Shown one piece after another: positions 9,424 to 17,097 of a DNA stretch of 64,000 nucleotides (position 1 is the first letter of the stretch; every line of letters begins with the position of its first letter). The DNA is from Pontibacter aydingkolensis (GTDB lineage: Bacteria; Bacteroidota; Bacteroidia; Cytophagales; Hymenobacteraceae): contig NZ_JAHYXK010000008.1 of NCBI RefSeq assembly GCF_019443125.1, positions 147,182-211,181 of the forward strand, given 5' to 3'. Position numbers and translations under genes: made by a program. The notes under the pieces are model-generated. The model saw only the letters and a list, made by a program, of their open reading frames with translations, was not told the origin of the DNA and made no database searches.

Positions 9424-9573
9424 AGCTCTCTTAAATAAAGCGCAAAGGTACGAAGAAGCGCGGGAGTTTGAAAATAGACAGGTTTGTGGTTGTTGGTTGC
9501 TAGTTTTTGGTTGTTGGTTATTCAGCAAGAGCTTATCAGAACCTGCTGTATTGTCGGGAGCATTTTTTTGTAG

Positions 9574-9723
9574 GGACAGGTCGCGACCTGTCCGTGTTTC
9601 TGTTAACACGGCCTTTGCTATAACACATCCCTACCCCTCTCAAGAGGGGAATTCTGTTACTGCTTTAGTAGAAGTATACGTTTTATAGCCTCTGCCAATC
9701 TGCGGACAGGTCGCGACCTGTCC
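9574..9723. repeat. Inverted pair of 20-bp palindromes GGACAGGTCGCGACCTGTCC
   Basis: Two perfect copies lie at 9574-9593 and 9704-9723. The asymmetric flank GTAGGGACAGG shows that the first reads forward and the second reverse. Between them, at 9634-9649, is CCCCTCTCAAGAGGGG, also found at 28287-28302. These copies account for most of the 363-base gap 9424-9786. No gene is seen in the gap. Confidence 0.85.
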
Positions 9724-9786
9724 CTACGAAGGGAATGGCTACAGCAGCTATGAATTAATTTTGCATACCTATGCTTCACACAAATT

Positions 9787-11073
9787 TTACAACCGCAGTT
9801 TAGCCAGCAGCTTATGGATATATTGGTTCTGCAGGAGCAGGTACACCAGGAAAGGCAGTAATACAATGCGGTAACGGCTAAGCGTACCAAAATTAGGTGT
9901 GGTTAGCCCGATGATCACCCCAAAGCAGATAATCATCAGCACAAAACACACCTGCAAAAGGGTAATCTGTTTTAAGCCGTTTTTAAACAGGCTGAAAGTG
10001 GCAAGTATAGCAAGTGCAAGTATAAGCAGGTTCTCCAGGCTCATGAGCAAGTATAAAACATTTACCGCTTCCCAGATAAATGGCCGGAACACAGCGCTTA
10101 AAAAAGCCTTTGGTGCATTGACAAGTATACTTCCTACAGTAGGCTCTAGACTACTAAAGGAAATGTGTGGCCGTTCTTGTGATAGCTCCAGAATGCCCTC
10201 GTAAGTATAAACCAGGTTACGTAAGAAGAAAGCATCATTAATATTCACGGCCAGGTATAAACCCACCAAAGCTAGTGCACTAAAGCCAATCAACAGCACC
10301 GCTATCTGACTTTTTATTTGCTTTAAGGAACCTGATCGTTTTGCTATAAACCTGATCAATAAGAATAAAACCAGTAGCGGCAGTAGGATAAGCGCCAGGA
10401 AAAACTTGATACGAATAAACAGGTAAAGTATAAATGGCAGCAGCAACCAGTTAAGTATACGAAGGCGCTTACCTTCTGAGAGTTCTACAGCCACAGCAAA
10501 TACCCAACACATGCTCCCGAAAAGTATGGCATCTTTCAGCACACCGGAACTCCAGAACACCACCGACGGAAAGTATAAAAACGCCAGCATAGCAGCCGAT
10601 TTATACTTTGGGAAGTGCTTAACCAGTGTAGCAACCAGTGCTGCCGTGCCCCAGAAGCTAAAAAGAGAGAAGTACAGTGAGTTGAGGTAATATTGACTGT
10701 TGGTAAGCAGGTTGAGCAGGCTCAGGAGTTTTGTAAAGAAGAAGGAGTTTGAAAAATCAGGTAATCTCGAAAAAGGCACAGTAGCCCTGAAAGCCTCACT
10801 TTCGAACTCGTTGAAAAGTATGAGTTTTACATAACCCGCTGGATTTTGTAGAGCGTACTCAGAAAGTATAAGAGAGGCATTTTTGAAAGTAAGTGTGTCG
10901 CCTTCGTGGTAATAGTGGTGGTAGAGCAGGCCCAAAAGTATACCAGCCAGCAACTTTAGCACCAACGCCGGCAACAGGTGTTTTTTTATACTTTGTAAGC
11001 CTGGATTCCTGTACAGTAGCGAGATCAGTCCACAGATTAGCAAAGCATTTAGTAAGTATAAAAACACCTCCAT
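9787..11073 (-). CDS. Polytopic membrane protein of unknown function
   Basis: The 428-residue protein has about ten hydrophobic segments, including a clear N-terminal one and a C-terminal pair around residues 375-415. Loops carry the motifs YHEGDTLTF (about 54-62), PSVVFWSSGVLKDA and PNFGTLSRYRIVLLPF. The acidic motif after the second helix and the FGTLSRYR motif resemble integral-membrane glycosyltransferases or polymerases of surface polysaccharides, but this is only a resemblance. It is the last gene of a three-gene operon: the DUF2851 gene ends two bases upstream. Confidence 0.8.
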   Translation of the reverse strand: MEVFLYLLNALLICGLISLLYRNPGLQSIKKHLLPALVLKLLAGILLGLLYHHYYHEGDTLTFKNASLILSEYALQNPAGYVKLILFNEFESEAFRATVPFSRLPDFSNSFFFTKLLSLLNLLTNSQYYLNSLYFSLFSFWGTAALVATLVKHFPKYKSAAMLAFLYFPSVVFWSSGVLKDAILFGSMCWVFAVAVELSEGKRLRILNWLLLPFILYLFIRIKFFLALILLPLLVLFLLIRFIAKRSGSLKQIKSQIAVLLIGFSALALVGLYLAVNINDAFFLRNLVYTYEGILELSQERPHISFSSLEPTVGSILVNAPKAFLSAVFRPFIWEAVNVLYLLMSLENLLILALAILATFSLFKNGLKQITLLQVCFVLMIICFGVIIGLTTPNFGTLSRYRIVLLPFLVYLLLQNQYIHKLLAKLRL

Positions 11074-11075
11074 AC

Positions 11076-12353
11076 TTAGCTTGCCCGCTGTTTCATGATT
11101 TTATTCCCGATGCCACACTGCATGCAGTTTACCGGCTCGCAATAGAACCTGAACAAGCCCAGCGCCGCCTGGTTATCTGACGCAGATTTTGCCTGCCAGC
11201 CTAGTTCCTCGTAAAGGCGCGTGTACTTATTGCTTTCCTCCTTTACTTGCTCCAGCAATGCAATGGCTTTTTCCTGGTATTGTCTGTTGCCGGTATGCCT
11301 AGCGTAAGCAGTTAACAGGGGCACCACTACATTAATTACCAGGTTATGCGCACTGCTTCTACCCATACTTTGCTGCTTGCCCTTGGCCTTTCTGCCCAAC
11401 ATATAATGCTGCTGCCAGTACTCCGACACCTGCGCCCTGAAAAGTATCTCATAGGCTTTAATAGTATCAAGCTCCAGCAAAGTAGCAAAAAGCGATGGCC
11501 GATTATGAAGTACAGCCGCCAGTTGTGCCAGCCGCACCGTAGGAAAGTTGCCGGGGCGCATGCGCAGGAAATTCCATTGATGCGGTTGCATGGGCTGCAG
11601 CTTATACTTATACGCCAGGAAAGTATACTCCTTTGCCAGCTGCGCCGCATAATCATCTTCAGGCTCAACCAGAAAACCTGCCAGCCCAAACAGCAAAGCC
11701 TCCAACTGATGCTGCGATGCCACATGCTGCCGCACTACTTTAAAAGGTAGAGCCTTGGCCAATAGCTCAAAGGCTAATTGGTTCGTTTTAAAGCCGAAGC
11801 TGCGAAGCAAAGTATAGTAAGCCGTTTGTTCCCAATCGTTGCCGGTACTATGGTAAGTTTGCAGCACCTCCTCCCCTTTCAGCTCAAGCCGTTCGATCAG
11901 GGCGCGCTCCATCATGGCGAGTTTGGTAACCTCCGGCACCGTTGGCCAGAAAGCAGCGCAAGGTATAGCATGATGCGCCTGCTGTAGTTGCTGGTACCTA
12001 TGCAGCATCTGAAGATTCACCTTCCCCTGAAGCTCAAGCACAGGTATTAGCGAATCGTCCTGCCTGTAAACTGGTTTATCGGCCTCCCATACTACATGCA
12101 GCACCACCTGGTCATACTTGCCATCGGTGTGGTGCTGGTGGCGTTGCCAATCAGACGCTTTTAAATGGATCTCCACACTACCCGACCACTCTACCCCACC
12201 TATTTTGATGATGGCTTCTTTAAAATCGGGACCGGCTTCGGTGTTGTAAAAGCCGGTTCTGATTACCTGCACAGGTTCCCCATCGGTGGTGGCTACCTCC
12301 GTTTTCTCGAAATACTGATGCCGCCAAATGTAGTGCAGGAAATCTTCTTTCAC
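11076..12353 (-). CDS. DUF2851 family protein
   Basis: A 425-residue protein recognised by its N-terminus (MKEDFLHYIW...), the GPDF and GSVEIHLKASDW blocks (residues about 40-70), and the C-terminal CEPVNCMQCGIGNK block. The family is nearly confined to Bacteroidota/Chlorobi and has no proven function. The conserved early Asp/Glu-rich part has been likened to nuclease-type folds, which I cannot confirm. The start is a GTG at 12351-12353, as no in-frame ATG precedes the conserved MKEDFLHY start. It sits between a DUF1456 gene (27 bases upstream) and a membrane-protein gene (2 bases downstream), so the three form an operon. Confidence 0.9.
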   Translation of the reverse strand: MKEDFLHYIWRHQYFEKTEVATTDGEPVQVIRTGFYNTEAGPDFKEAIIKIGGVEWSGSVEIHLKASDWQRHQHHTDGKYDQVVLHVVWEADKPVYRQDDSLIPVLELQGKVNLQMLHRYQQLQQAHHAIPCAAFWPTVPEVTKLAMMERALIERLELKGEEVLQTYHSTGNDWEQTAYYTLLRSFGFKTNQLAFELLAKALPFKVVRQHVASQHQLEALLFGLAGFLVEPEDDYAAQLAKEYTFLAYKYKLQPMQPHQWNFLRMRPGNFPTVRLAQLAAVLHNRPSLFATLLELDTIKAYEILFRAQVSEYWQQHYMLGRKAKGKQQSMGRSSAHNLVINVVVPLLTAYARHTGNRQYQEKAIALLEQVKEESNKYTRLYEELGWQAKSASDNQAALGLFRFYCEPVNCMQCGIGNKIMKQRAS

Positions 12354-12380
12354 GATGGGAAATGGGTTGGTGAAGTATGA

Positions 12381-12848
12381 TTAGCTTTCCTGGCCGTGGT
12401 ACTTCAGCTGCATGCCGTGCAGGAAGTTGCGCAGTATCTGATCTTTTAACGGACGGTACTGGCTCTGGCTCGGGTTACGGAAAAAGGCACTTAACTCAGG
12501 CTTGCTAACTCTAAACCTTACCAGCTCAAGTATGTTTATAATGTCCTCATCCTTCAGGTTAAGGGCAATCTTGAGCTTGCGAAGTATAATATTGTTATTC
12601 AGTTTCTTCTCCGGTGCAGGCTGCTCTCCTTCTTTTTTGCCGCGCTTCTCGTTGATAAACCCATTAAGGAAGGCCGCCAAGTGCTCATCGCCTATCTCTT
12701 TTGTCTCCGGGTCGTCCTCTTTCTTAAGCCAGTCGCTTACCTCGGCACGTGTTACCTGCATACCCCCAGAGGCAAACAGCTCAATCATCTGAGCGTCGTT
12801 GTAGTCGAAAGTATAGCGGATGCGGCGAAGTACGTCGTTGTTAGTCAT
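12381..12848 (-). CDS. DUF1456 (YehS-like) protein
   Basis: A 155-residue cytosolic protein with two copies of the DUF1456 domain. Residues 1-70 (NNDVLRRIRYTFDYND...) and 85-150 (NNIILRKLKIALNLKDEDI...) align to each other, each with a helix-rich core and a conserved SDWLKKE / SAFFRNP block. The E. coli relative YehS has no known role. It is the first gene of the operon with the DUF2851 and membrane-protein genes. The start is the ATG at 12848. Confidence 0.9.
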   Translation of the reverse strand: MTNNDVLRRIRYTFDYNDAQMIELFASGGMQVTRAEVSDWLKKEDDPETKEIGDEHLAAFLNGFINEKRGKKEGEQPAPEKKLNNNIILRKLKIALNLKDEDIINILELVRFRVSKPELSAFFRNPSQSQYRPLKDQILRNFLHGMQLKYHGQES

Positions 12849-12999
12849 GATGTTAAGTTCTTAAAAAATATTCTTTTGCAGTTCTTTCTGCTCTTTCGGA
12901 CTTCCAAGTCCGGAAGCTTTCTGCCGGGGACTTCCTTGTCCCCATATTTACTAACATTACACAGACAAGAATGTCCGTAACGGCAGTTATCAGACTACT

Positions 13000-13452
13000 T
13001 TATTTTAATTCCTTTTTAAAACAAAGGCTGATTTTTATTTCTGCATACTGTCCGAAGTTCGGTATTTGCTTATAGCCTAAACCTGAATACAGGCCAATTG
13101 CCTCCGGTTGCTTAATGCCTGTTTCTAATATAGAAAAAGTATAACCCAGCTCTATAGCCCATGCCTCCAGCGCTTCTAAAACTGCTTTCGCAACGCCACT
13201 CCCTCTAAAACGTGGATGCACAAACATACGCTTAATCTCTGCGGTTTCGCCATCATACTTTTTGATTGCTCCACAACCTGCAAGCTCCCCGTTTATATAA
13301 GCTACGATTACGTGCTTAATATCATCCAGTTTGTTAAATGGCGCAATAGCAGCATGTTCCTCCCCGTACCTGCCTTGTACCTCCTTGTCCAGCAGTTGTA
13401 CCAGGCATAGAAAGTCGCGATTGCTGGAATCGGTTCGGGTTAGGGTAAGCAT
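13000..13452 (-). CDS. GNAT family N-acetyltransferase (copy 1)
   Basis: A 150-residue GNAT enzyme that would transfer acetyl from acetyl-CoA to an amine. The acetyl-CoA loop is RFRGSGVAKAVLEALE, the first residues of which give the R/QxxGxG/A motif, preceded by strand EIKRMFVHP. Late motifs are LETGIKQPEAIGLYSGLGY and a C-terminal IPNFGQY. It is a close paralogue of the gene at 13516-13971, likely from tandem duplication. The 63-base gap between the copies and the shared strand suggest one transcript. The acceptor is unknown. Confidence 0.88.
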   Translation of the reverse strand: MLTLTRTDSSNRDFLCLVQLLDKEVQGRYGEEHAAIAPFNKLDDIKHVIVAYINGELAGCGAIKKYDGETAEIKRMFVHPRFRGSGVAKAVLEALEAWAIELGYTFSILETGIKQPEAIGLYSGLGYKQIPNFGQYAEIKISLCFKKELK

Positions 13453-13515
13453 TTTACGTACTATACTGATGTGGATGCAGAAAGTAAAAAGCGTGAATGA
13501 AAAGATATTTTATTC

Positions 13516-13971
13516 CTACTGCTCCAACACCTTCTCGAAGCACAAACTGTTTACTACTCCGGCGTACTGGCCGTAGTTTGGTATTTGCCTGTAGCCGCTG
13601 CTCCTGTACAATGCTATGGCCTCCGGTTGTTTTGTACCTGTTTCCAGGATAGTTGCTTTATACTTCAGCTCCTTTGCCCATGCCTCTAAGCCTGCCAGTA
13701 TACTTTTAGCAATACCCTGCCCTCTGAAATCCGGGTGCACGAACATGCGCTTTACCTCAGCCACGCCATCGGCATATTGTTTTATAGCACCGCAACCAGC
13801 AGCTTTACCGTCTACATACGCCATGATTACATGCTTTATACTATCAATCTTATTAAACTGCGCATAAAAAGCATGCTCTTCACCGTCTCTGATGGCAAGG
13901 TCCTGGTCCAATAAAACGATAAGGCTCCGGAAATCGGGGTTGTCGGAAGTGGTGTGAGTTAGGGTGAGCAT
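13516..13971 (-). CDS. GNAT family N-acetyltransferase (copy 2)
   Basis: A 151-residue GNAT enzyme with the acetyl-CoA loop DFRGQGIAKSILAGLE after EVKRMFVHP, and LETGTKQPEAIALYRSSGY near the end. It is clearly homologous over its whole length to the preceding copy. I start at the ATG at 13971, giving MLTLTHTT, which matches the paralogue's MLTLTRTD; a TTG two codons earlier is less likely. The PLD-TPR gene ends 13 bases upstream, so they could be co-transcribed. The acceptor is unknown. Confidence 0.88.
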   Translation of the reverse strand: MLTLTHTTSDNPDFRSLIVLLDQDLAIRDGEEHAFYAQFNKIDSIKHVIMAYVDGKAAGCGAIKQYADGVAEVKRMFVHPDFRGQGIAKSILAGLEAWAKELKYKATILETGTKQPEAIALYRSSGYRQIPNYGQYAGVVNSLCFEKVLEQ

Positions 13972-13984
13972 TTTCAAAATTCCC

Positions 13985-15121
13985 TTAAAATATTCTAGTA
14001 ATTGATTCGTTGTTTTCGATACGTCTAAGATAATCTTGTGCCCTTTCTACACCTTTAGTTATATTCTTGTATCTGTATGTATTAACTGCAGATTTTAGTT
14101 GGCTTATTACTCCATCTTTATCTCCTAACTTTAAGTAGATGTCGGCATAAGGAAAAAATCTATAATTGTAAGTCTTTCCATAATAAACTAAGTTAGCTCC
14201 AGGTGTGGCTTTACTTTTAAGTGCTTTTTTATATTCTAATTTGGCCCCTTCTATATCATTGAGTTGCATTTTAGCATCACCACAATACACATGTACAGAA
14301 AAACGATATGGATATTTCTTTATACATTCATTTGCTTCTTTAATAGCATCTATATAGTTCTCTTTATTAATTAACCTTTTTATTACTTCACAATAATCTG
14401 AATAGCTTTTCTTATTTAATATTTCTTCAGAATTTGATGTTATTGATTTGTACAGTTCCAAGTATAACTCATCTCCTTCATTAATCTTTGCACTTAGAAA
14501 ACTGTTTGCAGTTTTAGTATCCTTTGCATTAACAATCTTTAATATATTTAATACATCAGCTACATCCCCCTTTTTATGGAGATAATTAGCACTAGCCACA
14601 TATTCTTCTACCTTAATATCATCATAATTCATTATTCTTCCAAAGTCAGTAGCTTGACTTCTAGAGAATTGATTAATTGAGTTCTCAGGTTGTTTATTCA
14701 CTATAAGCCTACCAAACTCTGAATTAAAGCAATTAATGAGATGAGCATTATCTTTTATGATTGTAATATTTTCGTTATTACTTGATTCTGCTAAATAAGT
14801 CCAATTATAAGACCCATTGATCAACACTCTATCATCAATGACACAAAATTTATGGTGCATTAACGTATCAGATTCACTTAGAAAAACATTACCTCCATTT
14901 TCTATTAGTAAATTGAAGTCAATACCGTAAGGTCTGATATTGATTGAATCACCAATAATAATAAGCTCTACTTTTATCTTCTCAGCTTTACATTTTAGAA
15001 GTAGTGCGTCAAAAATTTCAGCATTTGTAAACCAGGCAACAGCAATTTTAATAGAATACTTTGCTAATGAAATCTCTTTTATAAGTTCATTTTTAATATT
15101 CTTGAAATGAGCTGAAATCAT
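13985..15121 (-). CDS. Single-HKD phospholipase D-like nuclease domain fused to TPR-like repeats
   Basis: The 378-residue protein joins two parts. Residues 1-145 form one PLD-type domain whose catalytic motif is HHKFCVIDDRVLINGSYNW (His89, Lys91, Asp96, then GSYN at 103-106). A single HKD per chain means it would act as a dimer, as in Nuc or BfiI-type nucleases, or be a FAM83-like non-catalytic unit. Residues about 185-370 are helical and resemble TPR repeats (for example a CIKKYPYRFSVHVYCGDAKMQ segment). There is no signal peptide. The DNA is visibly richer in A and T, and in AAA/ATT-type codons, than the genes on both sides, suggesting transfer. The substrate is unknown; a nuclease role is inference. 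Confidence 0.82.
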   Translation of the reverse strand: MISAHFKNIKNELIKEISLAKYSIKIAVAWFTNAEIFDALLLKCKAEKIKVELIIIGDSINIRPYGIDFNLLIENGGNVFLSESDTLMHHKFCVIDDRVLINGSYNWTYLAESSNNENITIIKDNAHLINCFNSEFGRLIVNKQPENSINQFSRSQATDFGRIMNYDDIKVEEYVASANYLHKKGDVADVLNILKIVNAKDTKTANSFLSAKINEGDELYLELYKSITSNSEEILNKKSYSDYCEVIKRLINKENYIDAIKEANECIKKYPYRFSVHVYCGDAKMQLNDIEGAKLEYKKALKSKATPGANLVYYGKTYNYRFFPYADIYLKLGDKDGVISQLKSAVNTYRYKNITKGVERAQDYLRRIENNESITRIF

Positions 15122-15167
15122 ACTACAAGCATTTATAAAATGTTAATAAATATTAAGATAATCACCA

Positions 15168-15998
15168 TTACACATGCTGCACATACTGCTCTAGGTACTG
15201 CTCCATCTCTTTCTGAATTTCCAGCGCAGCCTCTCTTGCTTTTTCGGCGAAATCGCGGCCAGAGGAGGCGTAGATAATGCCACGGGATGAGTTTACCAAC
15301 AGGCCGCAACGCTGGTTCATGCCCAGTCTTGAGATCTCTTCTAGGCTACCGCCCTGTGCTCCCACACCCGGTACCAACAGGAAGTGCTCCGGTACAATTT
15401 GCCTCACGCGCTGTATATACTCTGCCTGCGTAGCACCTACCACAAACATCAGCTGGCCTGGTGTGCCCCATTCAGAGCTTTCGCGCAGCACCTGCTCAAA
15501 CAGGTATTCTTCGCTGCCATCAGAAAGGCGTAGCATCTGGAAATCTTTGCTGCCTGGGTTAGAGGTAAGCGCCAGAAGTATAACCCACTTGCCACCCTGC
15601 ATCAAAAATGGCTTCACTGAGTCAGAGCCCATGTATGGCGCTACGGTTACTGAGTCAAAATTCATCGTCTCGAAGAAGGCTCGGGCATAAAGCTCAGAGG
15701 TATTGCCAATATCGCCGCGCTTGGCATCGGCAATGGTAAAGATCTCTTTCGGGATATACTCCAGCGTTTTTTCCAGACTTACCCAACCTTTTGGCCCCTG
15801 CGCCTCATAAAAAGCGATGTTTGGTTTGTAAGCCACACACAGGTCAGCAGTCGCCTCTATAATTTGCCTGTTAAACTCCAGCACAGGATCTTCTGTGTCC
15901 AGGAGGTGCTGCGGCAATTTTTTAGGGTCAGTATCAAGGCCAACGCACAAGTATGATTTCTTTAGCAGGATTTGCTCGAAAAGATGTTCTCTGGTCAT
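15168..15998 (-). CDS. pyrF: Orotidine 5'-phosphate decarboxylase (type 2)
   Basis: PyrF removes CO2 from OMP to give UMP, the last step of de novo UMP synthesis. The active-site signature is [19 protein letters not shown], with the Lys-Asp pair of the catalytic tetrad, followed by [12 protein letters not shown]; both are typical of the type 2 subgroup (about 270 residues). The N-terminal strand has [14 protein letters not shown] start at the ATG at 15998, giving MTREHLFEQ; the frame is open for nine more codons but family members start here. The product is 276 residues. The upstream step is encoded by pyrD at 20125, not in the same operon. Confidence 0.95.
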   Translation of the reverse strand: MTREHLFEQILLKKSYLCVGLDTDPKKLPQHLLDTEDPVLEFNRQIIEATADLCVAYKPNIAFYEAQGPKGWVSLEKTLEYIPKEIFTIADAKRGDIGNTSELYARAFFETMNFDSVTVAPYMGSDSVKPFLMQGGKWVILLALTSNPGSKDFQMLRLSDGSEEYLFEQVLRESSEWGTPGQLMFVVGATQAEYIQRVRQIVPEHFLLVPGVGAQGGSLEEISRLGMNQRCGLLVNSSRGIIYASSGRDFAEKAREAALEIQKEMEQYLEQYVQHV

Positions 15999-16106
15999 GG
16001 GGCTTTGCAGGAAAGGTTTATACAAAAGTAAAAGAATAAGCGATGGTGCAAAAACTGATTTTTTGGTGAGGTATGGTTGAAGTATACTTTGTTTTCAGCT
16101 GCGCTT

Positions 16107-16316
16107 GGTCCAACCACCCCTAGCCCCTCCTTATCCAAGGCGGGGAATTTTTACTTACTGCATTTCACGCCATCAAAATAGTAGCTGTCATATAACCTCC
16201 TGTAGGGACAGGTCGCGACCTGTCCGAGGAATAGCTGCAGCAATGAAACCTATACTTTAACTAAAGTAATAGCAGGCTCCCCGCCTTAGATAAGGAGGGG
16301 CAGGGGTGGTTGGACC
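16107..16316. repeat. MITE-like composite: about 40-bp terminal inverted repeats around a 20-bp palindrome
   Basis: The left arm (16107-16146) starts GGTCCAACCACCCCT and the right arm (16278-16316) ends AGGGGTGGTTGGACC. They are complementary over about 39 bases with a few differences. Between them, at 16206-16225, lies the perfect palindrome GGACAGGTCGCGACCTGTCC, then a CTATACTTT word. No reading frame is present. It fills most of the 428-base gap from 15999 to 16426. A related right half occurs at 54941-55075. Confidence 0.85.
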
Positions 16317-16372
16317 CGGTGCTGCAGAAAAGCTCCTGTTATTAAGAGAGGGCTGGGGTGAGATAAAACAAA

Positions 16373-16401
16373 AAGGCTGCTCCCAAACCGGGAACAGCCT
16401 T
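16373..16401 (-). terminator. Terminator of lolA
   Basis: AAGGCTGCTCCC (16373-16384) pairs with GGGAACAGCCTT (16390-16401) around a five-base loop. T-rich sequence follows on the minus strand. It lies 25 bases past the lolA stop. Confidence 0.85.
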
Positions 16402-16426
16402 TCTAATTCATAAAAGGTTGGTATTT

Positions 16427-17071
16427 CTATCTAAGGTCAACCACACTCACACCTTTATACTTTGCCTTGTTGAAAGTGAAAGCATCAGAAGCAAGGGTTG
16501 GGTTAGCTTGAAAGTTCTTAATAGTATAAGTATAGCGATTTCCGTTGTTACGGAACATCTGCCAGCTCTTCAGGGTGCTGTCTTTCTGGTTGATGAACAG
16601 GCGTACTTTAAAGATCGGGTTGCTACGGTCTTCAGGGGCCATCTCGATCACATCATACTTTACACCATCCATCGTCTCGGTACCGGCGTGGGCATACTTG
16701 TAGCCTTTTTTATACATCTCAAAGATCTTGCTCGGCGACATAGCTTCTGCCTCTGCGTCAGTCTCTGTGATCGTTACTTCGTTGGCATCCTTCAGATAAG
16801 TATACATTAGTTTACCATCGTTAAGGATCTCCTGGCCGCTTACGCCTAAACGGTATTTGTTGCCGCTTACCAGTATATCGCCGTTCATAGTTTCCTTAAC
16901 CTTGGCAGAAGGATTCTCCAGCGTTTGGCTAAAATTTGCCTTAAAGGCCTTCATAGTCTTATACTTCTGGCTCATGGCATTCAAAATTTTGCCTGCCTTA
17001 GGGTCCTGCTGCGCATTTGCCAGGTTTACAAAAAGCACCAACGCCAGCAATAGAGAGAATAATCGTTTCAT
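16427..17071 (-). CDS. lolA: LolA-like outer-membrane lipoprotein carrier protein
   Basis: A 214-residue periplasmic protein that ferries lipoproteins from the inner to the outer membrane. The N-terminal signal peptide is MKRLFSLLLALVLFVNLANA, cleaved before QQDPKAG. Mature features fit LolA: FKANFSQTLENP, a GDILVSGNKYRL strand, LMYTYLKDANEVTI and a C-terminal FNKAKYKGVSVVDLR. Sequence similarity in this family is low, so the call rests on the fold-like pattern and the ftsK-lolA linkage common in Bacteroidota. I start at the ATG at 17071 rather than a TTG at 17077. ftsK ends 26 bases upstream, so the two form an operon ending at a terminator. Confidence 0.85.
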   Translation of the reverse strand: MKRLFSLLLALVLFVNLANAQQDPKAGKILNAMSQKYKTMKAFKANFSQTLENPSAKVKETMNGDILVSGNKYRLGVSGQEILNDGKLMYTYLKDANEVTITETDAEAEAMSPSKIFEMYKKGYKYAHAGTETMDGVKYDVIEMAPEDRSNPIFKVRLFINQKDSTLKSWQMFRNNGNRYTYTIKNFQANPTLASDAFTFNKAKYKGVSVVDLR

Positions 17072-17097
17072 GTTCAAAATTTACTTGTAAGGTATAT

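Noticed and set aside
9424..9609. N-terminal extension of the NeuD-like gene to 9609
   Set aside because: The extension crosses the 20-bp palindrome and low-complexity DNA, and family members start at the ATG at 9423.
9179..9688. A 169-residue plus-strand frame over the NeuD-like gene
   Set aside because: It is antisense to a well-supported acetyltransferase gene, runs into repeat DNA, and has no recognisable motif.
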